From NCBI GenBank assembly GCA_947577185.1, contig CANPUE010000004.1:62001-126000 (forward strand): a stretch of 64,000 nucleotides of DNA, read 5' to 3'. The notes under the pieces are model-generated. The model saw only the letters and a program-made list of their open reading frames with translations. It did not search any database and was not told the origin of the DNA. How positions within the stretch are numbered: the first letter of the stretch is position 1; each line of letters starts with the position of its first letter. Source of the DNA: an uncultured Lachnospiraceae bacterium (GTDB lineage Bacteria; Bacillota; Clostridia; Lachnospirales; Lachnospiraceae). Position numbers and translations under genes: made by a program. Positions 47,082 to 56,567 of this stretch are shown here, piece by piece.

Positions 47082-48017
47082 ATGAATAAAAAGAAAGTTG
47101 TCGTGTCTCTTGGACACGAAGCCTTAGGCTATACGACTACAGAACAGTGGGACGCTGTCAAAAAAACCGCGAAGGCGCTCGCCGACCTGGTCGAAGCCGG
47201 TTACCAGCTGACGATCACGCACAGCAACGGTCCGCAGGTCAGCATGATCCACAAAGCCATGACGGAACTCAGGCGGATCTATATTGATTATACGCCTGCC
47301 CCGATGTGTGTCTGCTCCGCAATGAGTCAGGGCTATGTAGGATATGATATTCAAAATTCCCTGCGTACCGAACTCCTTTCCCGCGGTATCTCCCAAACTG
47401 TCAGCACGATCTTAACACAGGTTACCGTTGATCCATACGATGAAGCATTCTATGAACCGACGAAGCTGATCGGACGTTATATGTCCAGAGAAGACGCAGA
47501 AACAGAGATCAAAAAGGGAAATTACGTGTCAGAGGAACCCGGCAAAGGTTTCCGCCGTGTCGTTGCGGCGCCCAGGCCGATCGACATTGTAGAAATAGAA
47601 GCGATCCGTGCACTCGCAGATGCCGGACAGGTTGTGATCGCCTGCGGAGGCGGCGGCATTCCCGTCATTGAACAGAAACATGCTTTAAAGGGCGCTTCCG
47701 CCGTGATTGAAAAGGATTCGATCGCCGGCAGGCTGGCCGGAGATCTGTTGGTGGACGAACTGATCATTCTCACCGGCGTTCCTTTTGTTTACCTGAATTT
47801 TGGAAAGGAAAATCAGACTCCTCTCGAACACCTCACGGTCTCAAAAGCAAAAGAACTGATCCGAGAAAATGAATTTGGCAAAGGTACGATGCTTCCCAAG
47901 ATCGAAGCCGCCATCTCCTATCTGGAAGCGAAACCGGACGGGAAGGTTCTGATCACATCCCTGTCCGAAGTGACAAACGCCATCAAGGGGCGGAGCGGAA
48001 CTGTCATTATTCAATAA
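47082..48017 (+). CDS. arcC: Carbamate kinase
   Basis: This 311-residue amino-acid-kinase-family protein has TITHSNGPQVSMIHKAM, VVAAPRPIDIVEIEAI, VIACGGGGIPVIE and AVIEKDSIAGRLAGDLL, all typical of carbamate kinase. The usual GGNA turn at the N terminus reads GHEALG here. It makes ATP from carbamoyl phosphate in fermentation of arginine, agmatine, citrulline or purine-derived compounds. No arcA or arcB lies nearby, so the source of carbamoyl phosphate is unknown. AAAGGG is a modest ribosome site. Confidence 0.92.
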   Translation: MNKKKVVVSLGHEALGYTTTEQWDAVKKTAKALADLVEAGYQLTITHSNGPQVSMIHKAMTELRRIYIDYTPAPMCVCSAMSQGYVGYDIQNSLRTELLSRGISQTVSTILTQVTVDPYDEAFYEPTKLIGRYMSREDAETEIKKGNYVSEEPGKGFRRVVAAPRPIDIVEIEAIRALADAGQVVIACGGGGIPVIEQKHALKGASAVIEKDSIAGRLAGDLLVDELIILTGVPFVYLNFGKENQTPLEHLTVSKAKELIRENEFGKGTMLPKIEAAISYLEAKPDGKVLITSLSEVTNAIKGRSGTVIIQ

Positions 48018-48069
48018 ACAGATATTGACTTTTCATGAAAAATATGCAATTTGCTTATTCGGTAACATA

Positions 48070-48138
48070 GGCCGTGCGGCAGTCCCACTGAAAAAGACAG
48101 TCTTTTCTGTCTTTTTCGACAGGATTGCTGCACGGCCT
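48070..48138. terminator. Nested bidirectional terminator
   Basis: An inner hairpin AAAAAGACAG/CTGTCTTTTT is enclosed by an outer stem GGCCGTGC.GGCAGTCC with GGATTGCTGCACGGCC. It separates the converging arcC and lspA genes and can terminate both. Confidence 0.9.
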
Positions 48139-48145
48139 TCGTCTG

Positions 48146-48601
48146 TCATTGATCGGACACGCTGCCCAATGCCATACACAGGGCGCCGATCATAATGCAG
48201 AAGTCGGAAATATTAAACACAATGCGCCTGACTGCCTCGTTTTTCACCGGAAAGCTCACATAATCCACCACATACCGTCTGCACAGTCTGTCATACGTAT
48301 TGCTGTAAGCGCCTCCGAGAAGAAGCGCCAGTCCTGTTTTTAATAACCTGCCACCCTTAACGCTGAACGTCGCGAGAAATACAACCGTCATCGCAAGCGT
48401 AAGCAGAACGGAAAGAAGTGCCACAAACCCGCGTTTCTTCTCACCCAGATTGAGAAAGGCGCCTCTATTGTGATATTTGCGAAGAAGCAGACGCCCATTT
48501 CCGATCTCTTTTGTTTCGCCTTCTGTGCCGCTTCTCTCGATCCATTCCTTAATCCCAAAATCCAAAAGAAAGATCAGTGCGGCAATTATTGCATAAATCA
48601 T
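48146..48601 (-). CDS. lspA: Lipoprotein signal peptidase II
   Basis: This 151-residue protein has four membrane segments. The aspartyl-protease pair is in SNTYDRLCR (Asp ~103) and VFNISDFCIMIG (Asp ~133), and NRGAFLNLGEKK matches the conserved NxGAxxxL element. It cleaves prolipoproteins after lipidation; several lipoproteins in this window are its likely substrates. It is 28 nt downstream of the rhamnosidase stop on the same strand as read, though probably separately expressed. Confidence 0.93.
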   Translation of the reverse strand: MIYAIIAALIFLLDFGIKEWIERSGTEGETKEIGNGRLLLRKYHNRGAFLNLGEKKRGFVALLSVLLTLAMTVVFLATFSVKGGRLLKTGLALLLGGAYSNTYDRLCRRYVVDYVSFPVKNEAVRRIVFNISDFCIMIGALCMALGSVSDQ

Positions 48602-48629
48602 GGTCTAATGTCCTTTCCCTGTGACTGCC

Positions 48630-51485
48630 TCAGACGTCTAACGCTTCCAGCATCCGGTCTATTCCGTCTAATTGTTCTCCTGTCACCCTTCCTCCGAATT
48701 TCTCAGTGATCTCCCGGAGGCTGAAGGCACGGAGCTGGCCAGGTATCTGATCTAACGGCATGATCTCCGCCAGTCTGGCCGCCGTCTTTTTATTACGCAG
48801 CAGTTCACAGACCGGTGTCCAGGTATTATACACCTGTTTGAGCGATTCATCGGTCTCATAGGATATGTGATACGTCCCGGCTTCCAGCACACACAGTCCG
48901 TCCTCCACCCGTGCAAACATCGGATTCGCCTGCTCTGCACAGAGTTCTGTAAAGACCTCCTCTTTCATGTGCGGCAGTTTCAGGCATGCACTGCATCCAA
49001 ACGGTACCGTCACGGACAGTTCCGCATGACTGGGATCCGTCATTTTCCAGGCACTCTTATAAACACCCGACGGAGAGTCATATTCCGCTTCCAGACTGCC
49101 GAGTTCCCAATTCAAGACAGGCGCTATAAAAGCTTTCGTAAATCCCGGCGCTTCCTCGACAGAATTGATCCCGGCCGCGTGACGGAACATCCATTCCACG
49201 ATAGAGCCGTATGCATAATGGTTCATGCTGTTCATGCTGATCCCGGAAATCCTGCCGTCAGCCAGTAAGCTGTTCCACCGCTCCCACATGGTAGTGGCTC
49301 CCAGTTTCACCTCATAAAGCCAGCCCGGATATTCCTCATTTAACAACAGCTCATAAGCCAGCTTTTCAAACCCGTTTTCGGAGAGAACATTGCCAAGCAG
49401 GGGTGTTCCGACAAAGCCTGTCTTTAGCTTGTGCCCGCTCTGTTCAAAAAGTTTTGTGAGCTGTTCTTTTGTCAGTTTAATATTATCTGACAGATGATAT
49501 TTCAAAGTCAGCAGCAAAGCAGTCTGTGTTTTGATGCAGCAGCGGCCTGTACTGCTGTAGTATTCCTCTTTTACGATGCGAAGCTGTTCTTCGGACAACG
49601 CGGCATACTGCTCCTGTTCTTTTCTCCTGCCCAGAACCTCGGCCGCCTTTGCCACGATACCGGCACTGACCGCATAATATAAATTGGCGATGAACTCTTC
49701 ATCCGTAGCCCCCAGCGTCTGTTCCGCGCCTCCTGCCGGATTGTCAAGCGCCAGCCAGTCTCCGTAATGAAACCGATGACGCCAGCCGTGATCGTCCCCG
49801 TCAACCTTTGTAATATAATCTACCCAGGAATGCATACTTTCAAACTGGTCTTCCAGGATACTCTTATCCCCATAAAAAAGATACAGGTTCCACGGGATGA
49901 TGCAGGATGCATCCCCCCAGACACAGGCACAGCTTTCCACATCAAAAGACGGCACGACATCCGGCACTTTTCCATCCCGGCTTCTTTGTTCCAAAGCCAT
50001 ATCGTATAAATATTTGGCGTAAAACGCATACGTATCTTTCAGATAAGTAGCCGTAGGCGAAAACACCTGCGCATCCCCGGTCCATCCCATACGCTCGTCC
50101 CTCTGAGGGCAGTCAGTGGGAACATCCACGAAATTGCTCTGCAGTCCCCACTTTACATTTTCCACCAGGCGGTTCACAAGCGCATGGCCTGTCTGTATGC
50201 TCCCCTTTGTCTCAAGGTCACTGTAGCAGGCCCATCCGCAAAAATCGTCCGCCTTCAGATTCGTCACGCCTTCCACTTTCACGTAGCGGTAACCATAAAA
50301 TGTAAAGTGCGGAATAATCACCTGCTCCCCGCCGGCAGTGGTATAATAATATTCTGACTTCGCGCTTCTCAGATTTTCATTGTAAAAATTGCCCTGCTGT
50401 AAAATCTCACCCGTCTGAATGTGAATCCGGCTGCCCGCGGGTTCATTGATCTTAAATGCAAAAATCCCGGTAAACTCCTGCCCCATATCAAATACCAGTT
50501 CTCCCGCAGGTGTGTGAATCAGTTCCACCGGCCGGAATGTCTCATGGACGTACACCGGCAGGCTCATACGCTCCGTCAGCCTGCCTGCAGGCGCTTCACA
50601 ATACACTGCCTTTGTACACGGCAGAGCCTCCAGCGTTTCATCCACCCATTCCCCGTCATATAAATTTGAAAACGTAATGTTACTGCGACCTGTGATCCAG
50701 CTTTCATCCGTTCCAATCACTTCTTCTTTTCCATCGCGGTAGGTAAGGCGCAGTTCAGCGATCAGTTTCCATGAATCTCCATAGAACCCCACGCCTTCTT
50801 CCTCTCTGGACGAAAAGCCAAAACGCGCCTTATACCATCCGTTTCCCAGCAATACATGAAGTTTCCCTATTCTTTGCAGGCATCCGGTCACATCGAAGGT
50901 CTGGTACTGTGTCCATTCATTGTAATCATTGCAGTACGGCGTGAAATACTCCTTTCCGATCCGCTCTTTTTCTCCGTCCTCTGTCACATAATAAGCCTCG
51001 TATAATCCCAGGCCGCAAATATATAACCTTGCCTCCGCCACCTCTCCGGACGGTGCAATCTCTTTTTCAAAATAAGGATGGCGCCTGTTTGACAGGATCC
51101 CTTTTGCCTGATCTGATGCCGTATCTTCAACCTCCTGACAGGTTATCCAGCGTCCGTTCCAGTCTTCCTCCCGTTTTGCGGTCTCAAACCACTGTACCGC
51201 ACCTGTTGTTTCCTCCCCCGCATCGGTCCGCACCGTCACCGTCCAATAATAACGGGTACGGGGACGCAGATCGATCGGCGCCGGATACCCCAGCGGGTCA
51301 GCGTCCCTGTCAAATCCGGAATCAAATATTACCTCCGACAAGCTCTCATCTGCCGCAATCAGAATCCTTGCGCTCTCCTGCTTTTTTCCTGATGCCTCCG
51401 CCACTTTCCATGTAAACACGGTCCTCTCCATGCGAAACCCCAGCGGATTATGCAGATGGTTTACTTTTAAATCATATAGCTTCAT
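48630..51485 (-). CDS. GH78 alpha-L-rhamnosidase
   Basis: The ATG at 51485 follows GGAGGAAGAGT; an upstream start would run deep into the TetR gene. The 951-residue enzyme has the GH78 order: an N-terminal beta domain, Bac_rhamnosid_N, the (alpha/alpha)6 barrel with the active-site DCPQRDERMGWTGDAQ, and a C-terminal beta domain. No signal peptide is visible, so it acts in the cytoplasm on imported rhamnosides. The start overlaps the TetR gene end by 14 nt, so the regulator likely controls it. Confidence 0.92.
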   Translation of the reverse strand: MKLYDLKVNHLHNPLGFRMERTVFTWKVAEASGKKQESARILIAADESLSEVIFDSGFDRDADPLGYPAPIDLRPRTRYYWTVTVRTDAGEETTGAVQWFETAKREEDWNGRWITCQEVEDTASDQAKGILSNRRHPYFEKEIAPSGEVAEARLYICGLGLYEAYYVTEDGEKERIGKEYFTPYCNDYNEWTQYQTFDVTGCLQRIGKLHVLLGNGWYKARFGFSSREEEGVGFYGDSWKLIAELRLTYRDGKEEVIGTDESWITGRSNITFSNLYDGEWVDETLEALPCTKAVYCEAPAGRLTERMSLPVYVHETFRPVELIHTPAGELVFDMGQEFTGIFAFKINEPAGSRIHIQTGEILQQGNFYNENLRSAKSEYYYTTAGGEQVIIPHFTFYGYRYVKVEGVTNLKADDFCGWACYSDLETKGSIQTGHALVNRLVENVKWGLQSNFVDVPTDCPQRDERMGWTGDAQVFSPTATYLKDTYAFYAKYLYDMALEQRSRDGKVPDVVPSFDVESCACVWGDASCIIPWNLYLFYGDKSILEDQFESMHSWVDYITKVDGDDHGWRHRFHYGDWLALDNPAGGAEQTLGATDEEFIANLYYAVSAGIVAKAAEVLGRRKEQEQYAALSEEQLRIVKEEYYSSTGRCCIKTQTALLLTLKYHLSDNIKLTKEQLTKLFEQSGHKLKTGFVGTPLLGNVLSENGFEKLAYELLLNEEYPGWLYEVKLGATTMWERWNSLLADGRISGISMNSMNHYAYGSIVEWMFRHAAGINSVEEAPGFTKAFIAPVLNWELGSLEAEYDSPSGVYKSAWKMTDPSHAELSVTVPFGCSACLKLPHMKEEVFTELCAEQANPMFARVEDGLCVLEAGTYHISYETDESLKQVYNTWTPVCELLRNKKTAARLAEIMPLDQIPGQLRAFSLREITEKFGGRVTGEQLDGIDRMLEALDV

Positions 51486-52056
51486 ACTCTTCCTCCATTT
51501 TTCGCTGTTTAAAAGCGCCTCTGTACTCTCTCTCAATGATATGTTCCATTTCTTCCGGACTCTCAACGCATCCCCTTTTCACCCATCTGCGTATCACAGC
51601 GGACAGTCCCTCGCAGAAAAACGTCTGATGGTACATCAGCTCTTCCCGGGAGGTATATCCCATGGCCGGCACAATCTTTTCTATCTTATCCTGAAGCGGT
51701 TCAGGAAGATTGTCATATGTCAGCGTCAGATCTCCCACAGTCTCCAGATACGTCGCAAAAAACTCCCTATGCTCCCTTACCAGTTCAAACAGCCTGCAAA
51801 ACCCTCCGCTTTTGAGTCCCTCTTCTCCATCCGTGAAAAAAAACAGGATCTGCTCATACATCTCCCCGACCAGATGCTCCATCAGATCCGCCACATCCTT
51901 ATAGTGCACGTAGAAGGTCGTCCTGTGAATCTGTGCCCGTGCACAGATTTCGCTGACAGAAATGCGGCTGATGTCCATCTCTTTAAGCAGATTCAAAAAA
52001 GTCCATTTAATCTTGTTTTCCGTCTGCACTGCTCTCTGATTCCCTTTTTTGTTCAT
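51472..52056 (-). CDS. TetR-family transcriptional regulator
   Basis: This 194-residue protein has an N-terminal TetR helix-turn-helix (ISVSEICARAQIHRTTFYVHYKD) and a helical ligand-binding C-terminal domain. It overlaps the rhamnosidase start by 14 nt and is presumably its local repressor. An AT-rich upstream region (52090-52200) would hold the promoter; no clear palindrome stood out. Confidence 0.88.
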   Translation of the reverse strand: MNKKGNQRAVQTENKIKWTFLNLLKEMDISRISVSEICARAQIHRTTFYVHYKDVADLMEHLVGEMYEQILFFFTDGEEGLKSGGFCRLFELVREHREFFATYLETVGDLTLTYDNLPEPLQDKIEKIVPAMGYTSREELMYHQTFFCEGLSAVIRRWVKRGCVESPEEMEHIIEREYRGAFKQRKMEEEYEAI

Positions 52057-52212
52057 AAACCGCCTTCCATTCCTTTACCGTTAACGCCATTCGAAATTTC
52101 GCGTTCGATCCTGCAAAAGCTTTTTTTCAACATCTGTATTAATTATAGCGGATTCCAAATCATTCTACAAGTGTATATTTATTAAATTTTTAAAAACAAA
52201 AAATCCGCCGGC

Positions 52213-53578
52213 TCACGTTCTTGCCAACACCTCAAACGTCCTGCTGATATTCAGTTTGCCGTAGCCCCATCTCCGATCCGGATAGATAATGTTGCTCTCC
52301 CGCACCGCCCCCCGGATCAGATCGCTCTTGATCGTCCGGCTCTCCGCATAGGGCGCATAACCGTCGACCACAGCCCATTCCATGAACTGAGCTGCGCATC
52401 CGGCGGCGAGTGCTGCCGCCATGCTGGCGCCGGAGCGGCTCCCCAAAGCAGTGGAAACCTGTACGCCCGGCGCCGCCAGATCCGGCTTAATCGTGCTGTT
52501 GGCCGTAAACCCTCTCCCTGATTCGGAGAACCAGCTCCCGTTATGTCCATTATATGCGGAAACCGTGATCACATTTTTGGCGTTGGCGGGTTCCGTCAGC
52601 GTCACATCGGGGCTTGGTTCCAGAAATCTGGCTTCCCCGTCAATAAACTCTGTGATCGGAAGCCACAAATGGTATCTGCCGACATTGCGGACGCCGTCCT
52701 GTTCCGAAGGTGTCACAATTATGCTCCAAATACCGGGTGACGGATTCTCAAAGCGGAAAAAGATCAGTTCGTTGCCGGAACGTTTCTCAACCAATGACAG
52801 TCCTGTATAGATTTTGGTTCTGTCAAACAGAAAACTGTATTCATTGTCAGTCATATTACGGAAATCGATTACAGAAGTCATTTCTCCGCCCGGCGTGCGC
52901 AGTACCACACTGTAAATATCGATCCGGTTTCCCCAAAGTTCCATGCAAAACCCTTTTGTATTTTCTCCGACACGCAGTTCAATCTGTTCCGGCATCATCG
53001 CCGTATAATGATGCTCTTTATCTCCTTCATTGCCGCCGCAGACAACGACCGCCCTGCTCCTTCTTGTAGCGATCTGATCAAGATAGGACGCCAACGGGGA
53101 GTTTCCTTCATGGTCTCCCATATTGGTGCCGATCCCCAGCACGATCACGACCGGCCTTTGAAATACAATCGCCATGCCCTCGAGATATTTTACCGCTTCC
53201 ATGATATCATTCTCCTGATAGGCCTCGGCGTCATCGTCGATCAGATAAAAATCTCTGAGATACTGTTTGGCTCCCTTTAGCTTTACAACTGCGATATCCG
53301 AGCGCGGCGCGGCGCCTCGAAATGTCAGTCCCTGATCGATGATACTGCCTGCTGCCGCGGAGGCCATCGCAGTCCCGTGCCCGTTTTCATCCGTGGACGG
53401 TACAATCGTCAGCGGCTGGCCGCTCTGTATCGCGCGGTCAATCTCCTCCCGCTTATATTCCGTCCCGTATAAAAAACCTTCGGGCGGCTCTCCGGACTGT
53501 ATCGTCTGATCCCATATCGAGAGGATTCTGCTGCTGCCGTCCTCATTCTTAAAGACATCCAGATCATATCGTATCCCC
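52213..53578 (-). pseudogene. Csp-like S8 subtilase, C-terminal segment
   Basis: This 455-codon piece of a split subtilase starts at GIRYDLDVFKNEDG and contains the catalytic His in DENGHGTAMAS and the catalytic Ser in GSRSGASMAAALAAG. A long insert between them is typical of the clostridial Csp germination proteases (WDQTIQSG is also characteristic). The ATG at 53367 is internal, not a true start. The catalytic Asp and the first 106 codons are at 62906-63225, beyond element 3. Upstream the frame hits a stop inside the element. Joined, both pieces give 561 codons without interruption. Confidence 0.88.
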
Positions 53579-54808
53579 TCTGGTGTTCAATAAATGCGGC
53601 TTCCATTGAATTGTGATCTGTTGTTCCTTATAAACGACGATCTTATCAACTGCGTTTTCGATCAGCTCCTTTGCAGATCCGCCGCCCTGTACGTTTGACT
53701 GCACCTGCAGGAGAACAGCTTCTTCCACAAACAGTGCATCGGCCCTGACCACACAGTCTTCCATTGCGCTAAAGTAACGTCGGGGACAGGAAAAGTACGG
53801 GTTTTTTCCTCCGCGGCAGCGCAGATTGCTTTTGCAGGCGCCGCATACCAGCTTTCCGACAAGGGGATGTGTCCGGTTGTCGCGAGGCATCCGCCCCTTT
53901 CCCCGCCCCTTCTGTACCATATCAAAGATTTCCCTGTCGATAAGGGGTTCGTGATGCCCTCTGCCAACGAGCCATTGCGCACGGGGTTTTAAATGATTCT
54001 TTCCGCCGACAAAATCTTTTTCGTATTTTTTCTGTACAATGTTTCCGATGTAGACCTCATTTCTGAGAATCTGGCATATCGTACTACTATTCCACAGAAA
54101 CTTCTCTCCTTTGGGCACGCGGCTGGTCTTTCCCTTTTTTATCTTAAATTCAATGGGTGTCTGAACCTGCATCTCATTGAACATCCTTGCGGTCTCCACA
54201 GATGTGTACCCTTCCACCGCCAGAGAAAAAATCCACCTGACGATCTGTGCCTCGTCTTCCGCAATCACAAGCGCATGTCTGTCATCCGGGGATTTTTCAT
54301 ATCCAAACGGACTGTTTGCACTCACATACTGCCCCTTTTCTTTCCTGACAGCGAGCGAAGAACGCACCTTTACCGATATGTCTTTGCTGTACAGATCATA
54401 CAGCAGGTTCTTAAAATTCACATCGATTCCGGCGCCGTTTCCCAAAAGAGCCGCACTGTCATAATGGTCATTGACAGAAATAAACCGAATCCCCAGAAAC
54501 GGAAAGATCTGTTCCAGGTATGCGCCAAGCTCTATATAGTCTCTTGCAAATCTGGAAAAATCCTTCACAAGAATACAGTCGAGCTCACGTTTTTTTGCCC
54601 TTTTCAAAAGTTCCCGCACCGCCGGGCGCTCGAAATTTGTGCCTGTATAACCGTCATCACAAAACTCCGTCAGTTCATACTCTGCGAAGTGTTCCGCGGC
54701 ATATTTTCGCAGAAGGAGTCTCTGCGTGGTGATACTGCCGCTTTCATCTTTCGTTTTATCATCCTCTTTCGAGAGACGGATATAGACCGCGATCCGACAG
54801 ACTGCCAT
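53564..54808 (-). CDS. Serine recombinase A of element 3
   Basis: The ATG at 54808 follows GGAAGGTGTTTCGG. The 414-residue protein has a resolvase domain (nucleophile in AVYIRLSKEDD; DDGYTGTNFERP; LVKDFSRFARDYIE), a recombinase domain and a zinc-ribbon (CGACKSNLRC...CPRRYF). It is shorter than the other two because the coiled-coil tail is reduced. Its last codons and TGA stop come from host DNA. The start overlaps recombinase B by 50 nt. Confidence 0.92.
   Translation of the reverse strand: MAVCRIAVYIRLSKEDDKTKDESGSITTQRLLLRKYAAEHFAEYELTEFCDDGYTGTNFERPAVRELLKRAKKRELDCILVKDFSRFARDYIELGAYLEQIFPFLGIRFISVNDHYDSAALLGNGAGIDVNFKNLLYDLYSKDISVKVRSSLAVRKEKGQYVSANSPFGYEKSPDDRHALVIAEDEAQIVRWIFSLAVEGYTSVETARMFNEMQVQTPIEFKIKKGKTSRVPKGEKFLWNSSTICQILRNEVYIGNIVQKKYEKDFVGGKNHLKPRAQWLVGRGHHEPLIDREIFDMVQKGRGKGRMPRDNRTHPLVGKLVCGACKSNLRCRGGKNPYFSCPRRYFSAMEDCVVRADALFVEEAVLLQVQSNVQGGGSAKELIENAVDKIVVYKEQQITIQWKPHLLNTRGDTI
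53575..53578. other. Element 3 left attachment core
   Basis: CCCC (GGGG on the coding strand), shared with 62902-62905. The arm GTGTTCAATAA begins 4 nt inside (53583-53593). Confidence 0.85.
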
Positions 54809-56567
54809 CCGAAACACCTTCCTTCCCGGAAAACAGGGGCCTCCTTCTGAAGGCAAAAATCACTCTCACCCGGTGATCCGGATGAATTTCGATCCTGTCG
54901 ATCAGTGCCCGTACCGCCTCTGCGGTCAGTGCCCCGTTTCCCTTCGTCATGTTCCTGAGAACCTGCTTTTTTTCAGCGCTCTGCGCTTGTGTCATCCTGA
55001 GGTTTTCTAAAACAGAAGCCTTCTCTTCCCGCAAAGAAACAATCTTTTTATCATTCTCTTTCTTTGCCTGTCTGAAACAGCCTTCGTCCATCTCCCCCAT
55101 CCGGTATTGAAGATACTGTTCACTCCCATGCCGTATCAAACTCTCCAGCCTTTTTTCTAATGCTGTGAGTCTGCCGCCGCATTCTTTTTTCAGGATCTCC
55201 GTTTTTATCTCCATCTCTGTTTTCATTTCCATTTCTGTCTTCATTTCCATTTCTGTCTTCATTTCCATCTCTATCTCTATTTCTTTGTCACCGTATTCCG
55301 GCAGCGTCCGGGGACACATCGCGGACAAGGCGATTTCCTGCTGCAGTGCCTTTTTCACAAGTTCCGTAAGCGCGCACAGCGTTATGCGCTTCTTCTCACA
55401 GCGCCATCCGTCTATCCTCCCTGACCTGGGACAATGATAACTGTATGTCCTCACCCTGTCCTTTGAGCCCAGTTCTTTTACCGCACAGATCCGTTTCATT
55501 TTTGCTCCGCACTCACCGCAGTAGAGGACTTCCGCAAAGATATCCTCCTCCATGGGAACTTTTTTAGAAAATCCGTTTTTGTTACAGTACACACTGTTTT
55601 TTTCAAACTTTGCGGCCGCTTCAAAGAAACGTTCCTCACTGACAAGCGCCTGATGGGTATGCTCTTTTATCGACCAGTCCCCGGAATCGATGTCGTGCCG
55701 CCCGCGCATCCTGTAGTCTTTCCCGCAGGTCCGCCCCTGGACCAGACAACCCATATACACCGGATTTGTCAGGATCCGTTTCACGGTAGCGTGCGGCCAT
55801 TGTTCCAGCCTGCTCTGCTCCTGACAGTAAATCTCTCCTGTCTTATGGTACTGCGCAGGTCTGACGATCCTGTTTTCATAGAGCCAGACAACAATCTCTT
55901 TCATGTTCCTGTCAGAAAGAAATAAGTCATATATCTTTTTTACAATGTCGGATGTGATTTCTTCCGCCATAAGGCATTTCCGATCTCCCATCCTCCCGAT
56001 TCTGTATCCATACGGCGCCACACAGCCCGTATAGTTCCCCTGCTCCCACTGCGCTTTTCTGCTTGCCTTTACTTTTGTGGAAATGTCTCTCGCATACAGC
56101 TCATTTATCAGGTTTTTCAGGTGAAGACGAAACGCCTCATTGCGTCCTGACTGATTCATGCTGTCAAAATGGTCCGTGACAGCTATGAAGCGCACTCCCA
56201 GAAAAGGAAATATCTTTTCGATGTAGTTTCCTGTTTCAATATGATCCCTTCCCAGCCGGGACAGGTCTTTGACTACGATACAGTCAATTTTGCGCATCCG
56301 CACGTCCCGCATCATCTGTTCAAACCCTTCCCGCTTAAAGTCTGTCCCGCTCTTCCCGATATCCATATAGCAGTCATATACTTCCATGTCCCTGTGCTGT
56401 CCGATGAATGCTTTTGCAATTTCCACCTGCGCCGCAATCGATTCCCGCTTTCCTGCGTCCGCATCCACCGAGATCCTTGCATAGATGCCGACGGAAAACA
56501 CCCGTTCCGGCTTCCCGCCTGCCAGTATAGTTACCGCCGCCTGTTCTCTTATCGATGACTCTGACAT
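54759..56567 (-). CDS. Serine recombinase B of element 3
   Basis: This 602-residue protein has a resolvase domain (nucleophile in GIYARISVDADAG; VKDLSRLGRDHIE), a recombinase domain (YGYRIGRMGDRK), a zinc-ribbon (CGECGAKMKRI) and a long coiled-coil tail. The tail contains an in-frame tandem repeat of MEMKTE. The DGYSGTNF element of its neighbours reads IGKSGTDFKREGF here. It is in the middle of three recombinase genes, starting 1 nt after the stop of recombinase C. Confidence 0.92.
   Translation of the reverse strand: MSESSIREQAAVTILAGGKPERVFSVGIYARISVDADAGKRESIAAQVEIAKAFIGQHRDMEVYDCYMDIGKSGTDFKREGFEQMMRDVRMRKIDCIVVKDLSRLGRDHIETGNYIEKIFPFLGVRFIAVTDHFDSMNQSGRNEAFRLHLKNLINELYARDISTKVKASRKAQWEQGNYTGCVAPYGYRIGRMGDRKCLMAEEITSDIVKKIYDLFLSDRNMKEIVVWLYENRIVRPAQYHKTGEIYCQEQSRLEQWPHATVKRILTNPVYMGCLVQGRTCGKDYRMRGRHDIDSGDWSIKEHTHQALVSEERFFEAAAKFEKNSVYCNKNGFSKKVPMEEDIFAEVLYCGECGAKMKRICAVKELGSKDRVRTYSYHCPRSGRIDGWRCEKKRITLCALTELVKKALQQEIALSAMCPRTLPEYGDKEIEIEMEMKTEMEMKTEMEMKTEMEIKTEILKKECGGRLTALEKRLESLIRHGSEQYLQYRMGEMDEGCFRQAKKENDKKIVSLREEKASVLENLRMTQAQSAEKKQVLRNMTKGNGALTAEAVRALIDRIEIHPDHRVRVIFAFRRRPLFSGKEGVSDGSLSDRGLYPSLERG
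55210..55282. repeat. 18-bp tandem repeat inside recombinase B
   Basis: About four imperfect copies of an 18-bp unit (plus strand TCTGTCTTCATTTCCATT) encode repeating Met-Glu-Met-Lys-Thr-Glu. Slippage would change copy number without shifting frame, altering the length of the coiled coil. Confidence 0.88.

Noticed and set aside
53367..53369. Internal ATG as start of a short subtilase
   Set aside because: The reading frame continues upstream with conserved subtilase sequence (including the catalytic His region) to the element 3 boundary, and no ribosome site is present.
55165..55437. Plus-strand frame with ISISVFI repeats
   Set aside because: It is the antisense shadow of the MEMKTE repeat in recombinase B, without a ribosome site.
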